Shown here in pieces: positions 45,157 to 54,124 of a stretch of 64,000 bases of DNA. The stretch covers positions 1-64,000 of the forward strand of contig CAZZUX010000004.1 in assembly GCA_964657395.1 (NCBI GenBank). The letters are read 5' to 3'. Made by a program: the position numbers and the translations under genes. Under the pieces are notes generated by a model. It did no database searches. It was given only the letters and a program-made list of their open reading frames with translations, and was not told the DNA's origin. Every line of letters begins with the position of its first letter. The first letter of the stretch is position 1. This stretch comes from G963692885 sp964657395 (lineage in GTDB: Bacteria > Acidobacteriota > Terriglobia > Terriglobales > Acidobacteriaceae).

Positions 45157-46044
45157 CTACGCCGTCTGCTTTGCGTTGAACGACAGCCTGTCTATGTCAG
45201 GCTTTACTTCCACCACATGTTTTCTTGGCGGAACATCCAGGTAGCGATGTTTGAAGTGGTTCGCAGTAGCTAATGCATGGCTCAGCTTTTGCTTCGTCAT
45301 GGATTCAAGATGTCGTAGCAGCGCGTCGCTGCTCTCGCCCAAAGACATGCGCCTGGCCACTCTTATGAGTTCAAGATAGTCATGCCAGTCACCGATCGCG
45401 TTCTTCACACCGCCAAGTGCCTTGATCAAGTCATGGTCACTCTTTGTCGATAGCTGCAGAACGTAGCGCAGCATCTTGACCTGGATGCGAAAGGCGTGCA
45501 GATTGCCGGCTTCCAACTCCGGCCAGGATACGAGGTGTAGCAAGGAATGAAGACTATTGGCTTCGATCTTCGTGATGCGCTGCGCGGATCGATCAAGCAG
45601 CAATTTGTCGATGCGCTTCTGCTGTTTCCTCAACCCCTGGAGAGAAGGCCGTCGATGCTTATGCATGAAGCGTGCAAGAGCCTTCGCCTTCCTGGCGCGT
45701 TTATGTTCGATGTGATCTGTAAGCCTGGTTAGTGAGTCGCCGCCCTGGTAATCATTCAGGCGCTGCAGGATGGCGAAAAAAACATCGAGGTCCCGTACAT
45801 CGCCTGCTGCCCTTCGAACGGGTTTAAGGGTTTGAAGAAGATCACGAACGGATCTTTTCTTTTCAAGTTGCAGCGTGTTGAAGACGGCTTCCACACGACG
45901 GGTCGTCGTCCTCAACTTATGAACCTGCTCGACAGACGGATCGTCCGCTATGTTCTTCCAAAGCTTGCGCAGAGCGCCGATCTGCTCAATCTCGAGCGAC
46001 TGCCGAGAGATCGAATCGTTGCGCTGCTTTGCTTCTTGAATCAT
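45157..46044 (-). CDS. CHAD-domain protein
   Basis: 295 residues without signal peptide. CHAD domains are helical bundles rich in conserved His and basic residues: VEQVHKLRTTTRRVEAVF, KPVRRAAGDVRDLDVFFAIL, KRARKAKALARFMHKH and HAFRIQVKMLRYVLQL. CHAD proteins bind inorganic polyphosphate in several bacteria; no CYTH (triphosphatase) domain or polyphosphate kinase gene is adjacent. Cytoplasmic polyphosphate-associated role by family knowledge only. It is convergent with the DUF1680 gene. Confidence 0.85.
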   Translation of the reverse strand: MIQEAKQRNDSISRQSLEIEQIGALRKLWKNIADDPSVEQVHKLRTTTRRVEAVFNTLQLEKKRSVRDLLQTLKPVRRAAGDVRDLDVFFAILQRLNDYQGGDSLTRLTDHIEHKRARKAKALARFMHKHRRPSLQGLRKQQKRIDKLLLDRSAQRITKIEANSLHSLLHLVSWPELEAGNLHAFRIQVKMLRYVLQLSTKSDHDLIKALGGVKNAIGDWHDYLELIRVARRMSLGESSDALLRHLESMTKQKLSHALATANHFKHRYLDVPPRKHVVEVKPDIDRLSFNAKQTA

Positions 46045-46138
46045 GCGATGTGCGATCCCTGATACAGGATATTGGATGGTGTATCAGGAATGGTGTATCG
46101 CATGATACTAAAGCGAAGCCGGAAATCGTGCGAAACGG

Positions 46139-46918
46139 TCAGGACGCGAGGATCTCCTGCAGAATGGCGTCCCAGAGTGACAGGCGTGCTTCGAGCGCAG
46201 CCTGCGCGGCGATGGTTGCCTCATGCCACATGCGTTCATTGGCGCCGCACAGATCAGAAACCATGCGTAGCGACAATGGTCCATGGTCTTCTCCGTCGAT
46301 CTCGATGTGACGTTCGAGATACCATGAGAACTTTCCAAAGCGACCGTCGTTCTGATTGCTGAGCTCGTCGACCAGTGAGCGAAAGATATCCGGGATCAGG
46401 TCTTCGCGACCAAAGGTGAAATCGGCAGCCATTTCGTGCAGTCTGCCTGCCTCAATCGTGTCGAAGGTACTGCGATTGAAAGCACGTGCGCCATCAGGGA
46501 GTTTTTCGATTGTTGCAGCAAGCGAGTTGGAAGTCAGGTCAGCGAGGAAGGAACGGAACTTTGTCGTGTCTGCGCCGCATTGCTCCATCGCTTCCAGGTA
46601 AAGCTCGCAGTGGCTGATGGCACGGCCTTCGAACTGGTCGGATTCTTCTCCCAACACAATCTCGTTGATAAAACGACGACTTTCCGGGAAGGCAGTAGGA
46701 AGCCACGGCACGGTTACGCAGGTAAGCCTTGCCTGCAAAGCCTTCAGGAGCGACATAAAATCCCACACAGCAAACACATGTGTCTGCATGAAAATGTGGA
46801 CATGTGCTTCGCTGCGGATACTGCGGTAAAGAGGGTGTGCGGCAAGACGTGCGCGCAGTGGTGCGATGTGTGCTTCGATGGAAGCAGTTGACGGAGCTAC
46901 CGTCGGCGTGGCGAACAT
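46139..46918 (-). CDS. DUF3050 family protein (heme-oxygenase-like fold)
   Basis: 259 residues with the pattern LAAHPLYRSIRSEAHVHIFM, THVFAVWDFMSLLKALQ, WLPTAFPESRRFINEIVLGE and SHCELYLEAMEQCG, which I recognise as DUF3050, a family with a predicted all-helical heme-oxygenase-like fold. The conserved His and Glu residues in these segments could bind a di-metal centre, as in related oxidases, but no activity is established for the family. The gene is monocistronic between the CHAD and TonB receptor genes. Confidence 0.75.
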   Translation of the reverse strand: MFATPTVAPSTASIEAHIAPLRARLAAHPLYRSIRSEAHVHIFMQTHVFAVWDFMSLLKALQARLTCVTVPWLPTAFPESRRFINEIVLGEESDQFEGRAISHCELYLEAMEQCGADTTKFRSFLADLTSNSLAATIEKLPDGARAFNRSTFDTIEAGRLHEMAADFTFGREDLIPDIFRSLVDELSNQNDGRFGKFSWYLERHIEIDGEDHGPLSLRMVSDLCGANERMWHEATIAAQAALEARLSLWDAILQEILAS

Positions 46919-47004
46919 ACTTCGATTATGCGATGGGAAGCGCTCTCGTCGGGCAGCGACTTTGATGAGAGCGACAGCTTGCTGCTAAATGCTTCTGCTG
47001 GAAA

Positions 47005-47031
47005 AACGAAAGCGCCTGTTTCACCAGGCGC
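47005..47031 (-). terminator. Terminator downstream of TonB receptor 4
   Basis: Arms GCGCCTG and CAGGCGC with a six-base loop, followed on the minus strand by TTTCGTTTTT. It lies 29 bases after the receptor stop. Confidence 0.75.
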
Positions 47032-47059
47032 CTTGGGGAATGGAAACGGCAACTTACAT

Positions 47060-50000
47060 TTAGAAGATGGCACGGAGTGAAAATTCAAGGATGCGTGGAT
47101 CAAGAGCCGTGGTGGCCTGTCCGAAGCTCGAGTCACCGAGGTTGGTGTCAAGCAAACCGTAGTTCGGATGATTCAAAAAGTTGAAAGCTTCAGCGCGGAA
47201 CTGCAGGTTGAGCCGCTCATGGATGGGAAAGGTCTTGTAACCCGCGATGTTGAACGAGATCTCACGCGGTCCGCGGATGCTGCCCGGGCTGGCTGTGCCA
47301 TATTCACCATTCAGCGGAGCGCTGTAGATCGAGGTGTCGAACCATTCTGTCTTGTTCTTCAGCAGGTGAACTTTTCCTGCCTGGTCCGGGCGGGTAGCCA
47401 GACCAGCTGTAGAGGTTGAGATTCCGGGCGTGAAGGCGAAGCCACTCTCCAAAACGCCGAGTCCAGCAAGACTCCATCCACCGAGAGCCTGTTTCTCAAT
47501 GAAGTTACCGTCTTTCCTGTAGAAAGGTAGATCGTAAACCCAGGAAGTAGTTAATACATGGGTGCGGTCGAAGTCAGACGGACCATACTCGGCTGCAAGG
47601 TTTCGCCAGTCCTGAATTCCCTGTCCGCCGCCGCCACCGATGCTGCCACCTCCGCCGGTATTACTTGCATGTCCAAACTGCGAAAGCGACTTGCCATAGG
47701 CATAAGCCACTGTCGTCTGCACGTCCGACTTGCGGTAGACGAAGCCTGCCTGCAACGCGTTGTAGTTCGCAGTACCGATGCCGGCCTCAGTATAGATATT
47801 GGAGTAGCCGACATAGGGACGCGTGTAGTTAGGACTGGTTGCGCCAGTATTGATGCAGGGATCGTACGCGTAGGAAGCCTGTGGCGCTTGCCCAGCAGCA
47901 AGGCAGCCGGCCTGCGTGGGAGCGCTGACGGGCAGGTTCTCATTCTGGTCATAACCGAAAGTGTCAGCATGGCGGATGAGCGTACCTGCATAAGCGACAT
48001 CAAGAACAGCGTTGGGAAACAGCTGCCGCTCCACGCTGGCGCTGAAAGACTGCAGCATGGCAGGAACGAACTTCGGTCCTACTGCATTCAAGGTCTGCGG
48101 CGTAGCACCGGTCGCGGTGCCGATAGTTGGATTGCTGAGCGTTCCATCCTTGATGTTGGCGCTTTGCGTATAAGGTGGATTTTGTCCGAATGCGTTATAG
48201 ATAGCTTCTACGGCGAGCCGCGAGTAGCCGATACCATAGCCGGCGCGCACTGATGTTTTACCGTCCCCATTCAGGTCATACGCAAAGCCGACGCGTGGTG
48301 CGAAATTGCGCTTGGTCGCAGTGAAGAAGCCACTTGGCACTCCATTCTGACCGGCGAACACCAGGCCGTTAAGCAGGTTCGCAGTAGTCCCCGTGCTGGT
48401 GATGGGTGTACCCGCGGCATTGTTCACAAAGCCGCCGCCGATGGTGACGACAGGCGCTGCAGCAGCGTTAAACTGGCTCGCATAGAAAGAGGAAACATTG
48501 TCGCCGCTGCTGGTATTCGGTGAGAAATAAACATAGCGTAAACCGGCGTTGATGGTCAGCCTGGGGCTGACATGCCAGTCGTCCTGCGCATATGCTTCAG
48601 CCTGCCGATAGTGGAAGGAACCGCTGCGCTGTCCGCTGTCCTGGTGGTAAGTGGTATCAAGTCCAAGCAGGTAATCGGCAACGGGGCTGCCGGCTGCGTT
48701 GTTCGCGCCCGTACGCTGGCCGCTGAAGTTGAATTGCCCGCCCGGATAGGTGAATACATTCTGATTCTTGATGCCGGCTATGTAGAGGGCACCAAACTGC
48801 AAAACGTGCGGACCCTTGGACCAGCTGATGTCGTCCTGCAGAATACCTTCACCGTCCGAAGCGTGAATCGGCGGGGTACCTGCGCCAATGCTCGCGTATC
48901 CACCACTGAACGTGATAGAAGGCGCCTTGTTCAGCACGTTCGCAGTAGGAAACGCCTGGTTGATCGTGACACCCGTCGGACTCTGATAGTTCAGCGTATT
49001 GATGCGCGGCTTGTCATAGGTTTCGGCAATGGTTGCGCTGTTCACGATAGCTGGCGTGAGGGTCGAGGTAAGACGAACCATCATGTTCATGCCAGTGGTG
49101 TAGTACGTAGTAGGTGTGCTCGCTAGAATGCCGCCGCCAAAGGAGTTATCCGGCACGCCATTCTTTACCTGCTCATAGCTGACCCGGCCCGTGAGCACTT
49201 CGTTGTCCGTAAGATAATGATCGATTCTGTAGTTATAGCTGTCCTGACCAAGCGTATTGGGATCCTGATTCAGATAATTGAGCGTGCCGTTTGTATTTGG
49301 TTGTTCCCCGAGCGCATTCAGCAGGGAGACTGCATTTGGATCGAAGCACGACGGATTTAACTGGCTGGTATTGGACTGGGCATTGTAGGTGACGCAATTG
49401 GTCGCGCCACGTGCGGCAAGTTGCTGCTGTCCAAGCGTGTCGATCTGTAGCGTTCCACCGAAAGTGCCAGCGCGCTGAGCAGCGGAAGGTACCAGGCCTG
49501 GTGTCACGGAACCAACAGTGTTGCGCCGCCATTCATTGGAAGCGAAGAAGAAGGTCTTATGCGAGCGATCGCTGTTGTAAACGTGTGGAATCGTAATAGG
49601 ACCGCCCAGCGAATATCCGAAAATATTTTGCCGCAGCTTGGTCTTAACTGTCGAAAAGTAGTTGTTTGCATCCAGCGCGTCATTGCGGAAATAATCCCAT
49701 GCGCTGCCGTGGAAGGTACTGCTTCCTGACTTCGTCTGCACAACTACCTGGCCGGAGCCGGCCAGACCATAACGGGCGCTGTAGTTATCCTTCAGGATTC
49801 TGAACTCGTCGATGGAATCGACAATAGGCAGGATGTTGATGTTCGCAAGATTGCCGGTGTTCATGTTGTAGACGCCGTCCAGCGTGTATACCGAATACTC
49901 AATCGACGCGCCGTTGACGATCAGGGTCGTTCCGCCGGTAAGGCCGCCAGCGGATTGTTGATTATTGCCGGCGGTGCTGCTGACACCTGGAATCAACTGT

Positions 50001-50479
50001 CCCATGGATTGAAAATTGCGGCCGTTCAGCATCAGGTTCTCAACCTGCTTCGACGTAATGGTGCCGGCGGAAGCAGAGTCCTGAGTTTCCACCGCCACTG
50101 CCGTCGCAGTCACTTCCACCTGCTGGCTGGTGCTGCCGACCGTGAGCGACAGTGTCGCCTCGCGTGTCTGACCGGGATCCACCTGCACGTGGTCCTGCAC
50201 CGTCTTACTGAAGCCCTGCTTGGTCACGGTAACGGTATATTGTCCCGGGGTAAGAGCATCGGCAGCATAGAAACCGCTCTCACCTGTCTGAATAGTTTTC
50301 TCAGCGCCTGTTGCTTCGCTCTTGACGCTGACAGATGCACCCGGAACTCCGGCGCCTGTGGAATCCAGAACGGTGCCGCGTATCGCTCCCTGGTTGCCTT
50401 GTGCGAAGGCGGTGCTGATGGCAAGTACACATATCAGGAAACCCAGGAAGGCTCTGTGAAGGGGGATGTGGATATTCAT
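47060..50479 (-). CDS. Oar-like TonB-dependent outer-membrane receptor (4)
   Basis: 1139 residues. Signal (AFLGFLICVLAISTAFAQG), regulatory-like domain (IRGTVLDSTGAGVPGASVSV ... GFYAADALTPGQYTVTVTKQ), plug part (LMLNGRNFQSMGQLIPGV, YTLDGVYNMNTGN, VVVQTKSGSSTFHGSAWDY) and a barrel ending LRAIF. No LacI-type palindrome precedes it, unlike receptors 1-3. A perfect 14-base palindrome lies 14-27 bases before the ATG and no strong ribosome binding site is seen. Ligand unknown; it is divergent from the multiheme cytochrome gene. Confidence 0.9.
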   Translation of the reverse strand: MNIHIPLHRAFLGFLICVLAISTAFAQGNQGAIRGTVLDSTGAGVPGASVSVKSEATGAEKTIQTGESGFYAADALTPGQYTVTVTKQGFSKTVQDHVQVDPGQTREATLSLTVGSTSQQVEVTATAVAVETQDSASAGTITSKQVENLMLNGRNFQSMGQLIPGVSSTAGNNQQSAGGLTGGTTLIVNGASIEYSVYTLDGVYNMNTGNLANINILPIVDSIDEFRILKDNYSARYGLAGSGQVVVQTKSGSSTFHGSAWDYFRNDALDANNYFSTVKTKLRQNIFGYSLGGPITIPHVYNSDRSHKTFFFASNEWRRNTVGSVTPGLVPSAAQRAGTFGGTLQIDTLGQQQLAARGATNCVTYNAQSNTSQLNPSCFDPNAVSLLNALGEQPNTNGTLNYLNQDPNTLGQDSYNYRIDHYLTDNEVLTGRVSYEQVKNGVPDNSFGGGILASTPTTYYTTGMNMMVRLTSTLTPAIVNSATIAETYDKPRINTLNYQSPTGVTINQAFPTANVLNKAPSITFSGGYASIGAGTPPIHASDGEGILQDDISWSKGPHVLQFGALYIAGIKNQNVFTYPGGQFNFSGQRTGANNAAGSPVADYLLGLDTTYHQDSGQRSGSFHYRQAEAYAQDDWHVSPRLTINAGLRYVYFSPNTSSGDNVSSFYASQFNAAAAPVVTIGGGFVNNAAGTPITSTGTTANLLNGLVFAGQNGVPSGFFTATKRNFAPRVGFAYDLNGDGKTSVRAGYGIGYSRLAVEAIYNAFGQNPPYTQSANIKDGTLSNPTIGTATGATPQTLNAVGPKFVPAMLQSFSASVERQLFPNAVLDVAYAGTLIRHADTFGYDQNENLPVSAPTQAGCLAAGQAPQASYAYDPCINTGATSPNYTRPYVGYSNIYTEAGIGTANYNALQAGFVYRKSDVQTTVAYAYGKSLSQFGHASNTGGGGSIGGGGGQGIQDWRNLAAEYGPSDFDRTHVLTTSWVYDLPFYRKDGNFIEKQALGGWSLAGLGVLESGFAFTPGISTSTAGLATRPDQAGKVHLLKNKTEWFDTSIYSAPLNGEYGTASPGSIRGPREISFNIAGYKTFPIHERLNLQFRAEAFNFLNHPNYGLLDTNLGDSSFGQATTALDPRILEFSLRAIF

Positions 50480-50786
50480 TTTGCGCGTCTCTTTTCCGGC
50501 CGGAAACTATTTCAATCAGGAACCAGCCGAATCCTACTCACCAGTTTAGAAAGCTGTCAAATGCTTAAAGCAAATTTCTAGAGAGACAGTATCCAGTTTG
50601 TAGAAATCTCAAAGCCGAAGAAGACCCTATATCTGTAGGTGGGGGAGATGGCATGCAACGAGGTTAGCCTTAAAACTTTGCGAACGCAGCGACTGGATCT
50701 GCACAGGTACGACTTCGCGCAAGCTTCCAGGCAGGGATTCACGATTACGGCTTGCGATGCGTCGCTGCTGAACTGTACGTTGAGGC
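50480..50786. promoter_or_regulatory. Divergent gap with palindrome TTTCCGGCCGGAAA
   Basis: The gap between receptor 4 and the cytochrome gene contains a perfect 14-base palindrome at 50493-50506, close to the receptor start, and two similar short blocks (CAGTTTAGAAAG near 50552 and CAGTTTGTAGAAATC near 50594). No gene is seen. The palindrome could be an operator or part of a leader hairpin. Confidence 0.35.
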
Positions 50787-52019
50787 GTGCGACGTACTGG
50801 CAGCAGCAATGAATCAGCGAAACAAGTACGACTGTGGGCGGTTATCCCCGCTGTGTTGTTGGCGCTGCTGCTATTGAGCGCCCCGTCCGCCCAGACCACA
50901 ATCGATGCGCCGGGACATGTCGGCGATGCCGCGTGCCTGGGATGCCACAAGGAACAGGCCGCTTCGTATGGGCACACGGCACACCACCTGACTTCACAGC
51001 TGGCGAATGGGGAGTCGCTGCACACCGCGTTCAGTAGCGCGGGCAGCACGCTGTCGATCATTGATTCGTCGCTGAACAAGGCAGAGCCCGAATTAAAGTT
51101 CGAGATGACCACTCATGCCGGCCGCTACTTCCAGACTGCTGTAACAGGATGGGATGGCGTGCAGCAGAAGCGCACTGAACCCATCGATGTGGTCATCGGT
51201 TCAGGCAAGCGCGGGCAAACCTACCTGTACTGGAGCGGTGACCGGCTGTTTGAATTGCCGATAAGTTATTGGACGGACGGACATCGATGGATCAACAGCC
51301 CAGGCTATGACGATGGCACTGCGGATTTCAGCCGGCCGATCAATCCGGGATGCCTGGAGTGCCACGCGACCTTCGCACAGGCGCAGTCCTCTGATCCATT
51401 TACGAATGCGTATGTGAAAAACTCGCTGATGACCGGCATCGCCTGTGAAACCTGCCACGGGCCAGGCGCTGCGCACGTGGCATTAGAGAAGCGGCCGCGG
51501 GCAGAACGTGACCAGGTCGCGGTGCATGCCATCTTGAATCCAAAATCATTCAGCCGCGACAGGCAGGTTGACCTCTGCGCCCTTTGCCACAACGGTACGC
51601 AGCGACAGGCACTCGCCACAGCATTCTCTTACGTGCCAGGCGAGAGGCTTGAAAAATATTTCCGGACTTTTCCTTCGCCGCCTGTTGAGCATCCCGATGT
51701 GCATGGCGACCAGGTAGGACTGCTGCGCCGCAGCCGCTGCTACCTGTCGTCGCCGGGGATGAGCTGCTCCACCTGCCACAACACGCACGCGGTCGTCGAG
51801 CCTATCGCGGCCTACTCCGCAAAGTGCCTGAATTGTCATCAATTTCAAAACTGCCCGGTTGCAGAAACAAGAGGCCGGCAGGCAGGCAGTAAATGTGTCG
51901 AGTGCCACATGCCGGTGCAGGAGACGAGCGTGATCGTCTCGCAGACGGCCGGCAAGGAGGTGCGGGCGCACATGCGGAGTCACTGGATCAAGGTATATCC
52001 CGAGCTCGCGGCGCGCTGA
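50787..52019 (+). CDS. Seven-heme c-type cytochrome, periplasmic
   Basis: 410 residues, GTG start, with a signal or anchor segment (VIPAVLLALLLLSAPSAQ). Seven CxxCH heme sites are visible in order: CLGCH, CLECH, CETCH, CALCH, CSTCH, CLNCH and CVECH. The spacing, with a long heme-free part between the first and second sites and HMRSHWIKV at the end, resembles cytochrome c554/NrfB-like multiheme proteins. Such proteins carry electrons in the periplasm. No terminal reductase or TPR domain is fused; a lipoprotein gene follows on the same strand. Assignment to a specific respiratory pathway is not possible. Confidence 0.82.
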   Translation: MRRTGSSNESAKQVRLWAVIPAVLLALLLLSAPSAQTTIDAPGHVGDAACLGCHKEQAASYGHTAHHLTSQLANGESLHTAFSSAGSTLSIIDSSLNKAEPELKFEMTTHAGRYFQTAVTGWDGVQQKRTEPIDVVIGSGKRGQTYLYWSGDRLFELPISYWTDGHRWINSPGYDDGTADFSRPINPGCLECHATFAQAQSSDPFTNAYVKNSLMTGIACETCHGPGAAHVALEKRPRAERDQVAVHAILNPKSFSRDRQVDLCALCHNGTQRQALATAFSYVPGERLEKYFRTFPSPPVEHPDVHGDQVGLLRRSRCYLSSPGMSCSTCHNTHAVVEPIAAYSAKCLNCHQFQNCPVAETRGRQAGSKCVECHMPVQETSVIVSQTAGKEVRAHMRSHWIKVYPELAAR

Positions 52020-52154
52020 TTTTCCAGGATGTGTGTCTTTTGAAACGCCAATTTTGTAGGATGGAAGCAGCACACCGCACGTGCACGCGGCAGCGACGTG
52101 GCTGCATCACAGTTGGCATCGGGCCCAATTTCCTCTCAGGATGGACCAGAACAC

Positions 52155-52817
52155 GTGCGTAGCGACCGTCTTCCTCTATTGTCTTATTCGCGCAAACGAT
52201 GGCTGGTGGCGGCACTGCTGCTGGCTGGATGCCGACTGGCATCAGGGCAGAATACCAATCAACAGCAAGGCGTTTTCCTGAAAAACCCCACGCCCCGCGA
52301 ACCGGACTTGGAACAGAAGTATGCCGTGAACACGAATAGTGTCGGCACAGTGGACCATGCCTCGGTCGTTCTCGATTCAGAGAGGCAGATGCTGATCGCT
52401 CACGCTTCGAAGGATCTCGCAACTCTTGCGTCGACGCTGAAGGTATCGCTGGAAAAACATGCGCAGGGCTCCTACGCGGCGGAAGTGCAGGTAGCCACCT
52501 TGATGGAAACGCTGGCAAAGAATATCAATGGAGCGCTTCGAGCGGGCACTCCTGATACGCACCTGCCCGCTGCGGCAAAACAGGAGGAAGAGGCCGTCGA
52601 GAAAGCAGCGTTAGCCAACGCGCGTGCAGAGGATGCACGGCGTATGCGCCTGGAAACAGCTTCGGAGCGGCTTGTTGTTCTGACCCAGGAACTGCAGACA
52701 GACGTGACAACGATCAATATGAATACGTTGTCCACGACGGCGTTGACTCGTTCCGCTGAAATCGAAGTGCTGGCGAAGAACTTAAAGCAGCATCTGAAAA
52801 AAGAGCCGCGCGGCTGA
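52155..52817 (+). CDS. Small predicted lipoprotein of unknown family
   Basis: 220 residues from GTG at 52155; the frame is open from 52098. The segment KRWLVAALLLAGCRLASG contains a clear lipobox (LAGC), so it is likely a lipid-anchored protein. The rest is mostly helical and charged, with likely coiled-coil parts (DLATLASTLKVSLEKHAQGS, AAAKQEEEAVEKAALANARA). I do not recognise the family. It follows the multiheme cytochrome by about 135 bases on the same strand and may be co-transcribed; it ends 10 bases from the convergent TPR gene. Confidence 0.55.
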   Translation: MRSDRLPLLSYSRKRWLVAALLLAGCRLASGQNTNQQQGVFLKNPTPREPDLEQKYAVNTNSVGTVDHASVVLDSERQMLIAHASKDLATLASTLKVSLEKHAQGSYAAEVQVATLMETLAKNINGALRAGTPDTHLPAAAKQEEEAVEKAALANARAEDARRMRLETASERLVVLTQELQTDVTTINMNTLSTTALTRSAEIEVLAKNLKQHLKKEPRG

Positions 52818-52827
52818 TACAGCTTAT

Positions 52828-53991
52828 CTACGGACGGGGAGCTGATGGTGGACCAGCCATAGATTGGGGCAAAGTCCGATTCTCGGACGCATTCATCGTG
52901 CTGACCTTCGCAAACTCCGCCGCCGCCTCTTCTCTTCGTCCGGTTGACTGATACAGCTTGGCGAGCCGCCAGTGCGCAGTCGCGTCCTTAGGATCAAGAC
53001 TGATTGCCTGCTGCAATTCCTTTGCAGCCTTTTCCTTGTCACCCGCGGCAGCATAGACGATGCCTAAATCACGATGGACCATGGGGGCGACTGCATCCGC
53101 TGCAGCTGCCTTCTCGAGCTCTGGCTCCGCTTCGTCGAAGTGGTTCAGTTGCACCTCTGCATCGCCCAGGTAAGCATCCGCTTCGGTGTGCTGCGGATCG
53201 TTCAGCAACTCCTGCCTGAACTCGCTCCCTGCTTCCGTGTAATGATGTTGCGTCCACAGCAGGTAGCCCAACCCGAAATGCACATTCGCTTCTTTTGGAT
53301 TGGCCGCGGCGGCTGCCTGGAAGTGCGCCATCGCGCCGGCATCATCACCTCTTTCGTCGAGTGCTTCTGCGGCCAGCATCTCTGCTTCGGCAGAGTTGGG
53401 ATTGAGCGTCAGTATTTCTTTATAGGTCGCCATGACGCATTCGTATTGCTTACTCCAGAGGCAGCTGTGTGCAAGCGCGAGACGCAGCGGCAGACTGTCC
53501 GGCTGCTTGGCTGCGGCACGTTGCAGGTAGGGAATGGCGACCAGGTAATCGCCCATACCGTAATGAGCCATGCCGAGTAATAGAGTCAGACGGGCATCAC
53601 CAGGATGTTGGTGCAGCTCCGCGGTAAAGGGCTGAATTGCCTGCTTGAACTGACTGGCCTTGAAATAGGCGAGACCGAGATTCATCCGGAGTCCGGGTAG
53701 CGCTGGGTTGAGTTGAAGAGCCTGCTGATAATAGGTAACAGCCTCGCCGTAGTGTTCCTGCCTCGCCTCCATCAGGCCAATGTGTGCGAGAGCTTCAGCG
53801 TTTTTCGGATCAGCGGAAGCGATTGCGCGCCATGCCTGCTCGGCTTCTGCATTCTGTCCCCCAGCTTCGAGGGCGAGAGCGTCGGCACGGGCAGGAACAG
53901 TCTGCGTGAATGCCGCAGGAGCCTGCAGAAGTATTCCGGCACAAAGCAGACCAGCAAGTGCATTGCGAACGATGCGGTTTGGTATTTTCAT
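52828..53991 (-). CDS. Exported TPR-repeat protein (3), downstream of TonB receptor 5
   Basis: 387 residues from ATG at 53991; ATG at 54009 adds six residues. Signal peptide (VRNALAGLLCAGILLQAPAA), then about nine TPRs (ALAHIGLMEARQEHYGEAVT, LRMNLGLAYFKASQFKQAI, VHFGLGYLLWTQHHYTEAG). It shares LLLGMxxYG, PYLQ and SCLWSKQYECVM with the TPR protein at 25250-26404, so these two are paralogues. It follows receptor 5 on the same strand, as the first TPR protein follows receptor 1. The assembly gap and a strong terminator lie between, so co-transcription here is doubtful. Confidence 0.83.
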   Translation of the reverse strand: MKIPNRIVRNALAGLLCAGILLQAPAAFTQTVPARADALALEAGGQNAEAEQAWRAIASADPKNAEALAHIGLMEARQEHYGEAVTYYQQALQLNPALPGLRMNLGLAYFKASQFKQAIQPFTAELHQHPGDARLTLLLGMAHYGMGDYLVAIPYLQRAAAKQPDSLPLRLALAHSCLWSKQYECVMATYKEILTLNPNSAEAEMLAAEALDERGDDAGAMAHFQAAAAANPKEANVHFGLGYLLWTQHHYTEAGSEFRQELLNDPQHTEADAYLGDAEVQLNHFDEAEPELEKAAAADAVAPMVHRDLGIVYAAAGDKEKAAKELQQAISLDPKDATAHWRLAKLYQSTGRREEAAAEFAKVSTMNASENRTLPQSMAGPPSAPRP

Positions 53992-54066
53992 CAGCAAGCC
54001 AACGTACACCCTGGCAGTCGAGCGAGTACATCCCTTGTTGCGGTCGGGCCTTAAGCAAAAAGAAGC

Positions 54067-54076
54067 NNNNNNNNNN
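54067..54076. other. Assembly gap (10 N)
   Basis: Ten undetermined bases lie between TPR gene 3 and TonB receptor 5, directly beside a very GC-rich hairpin. The true gap length is unknown. Sequence identity across it is not proven, so the gene order here depends on the assembly. Confidence 0.95.
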
Positions 54077-54080
54077 AGAC

Positions 54081-54111
54081 GCGGCCCGGGCGATAGGTTC
54101 GCCCGGGCCGC
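54081..54111 (-). terminator. GC-rich hairpin, probable terminator of TonB receptor 5
   Basis: Perfect 13-base arms GCGGCCCGGGCGA and TCGCCCGGGCCGC around a five-base loop, 14 bases after the receptor stop. The expected T-run on the minus strand falls into the assembly gap. Confidence 0.7.
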
Positions 54112-54124
54112 ATGGAGAGACAGG

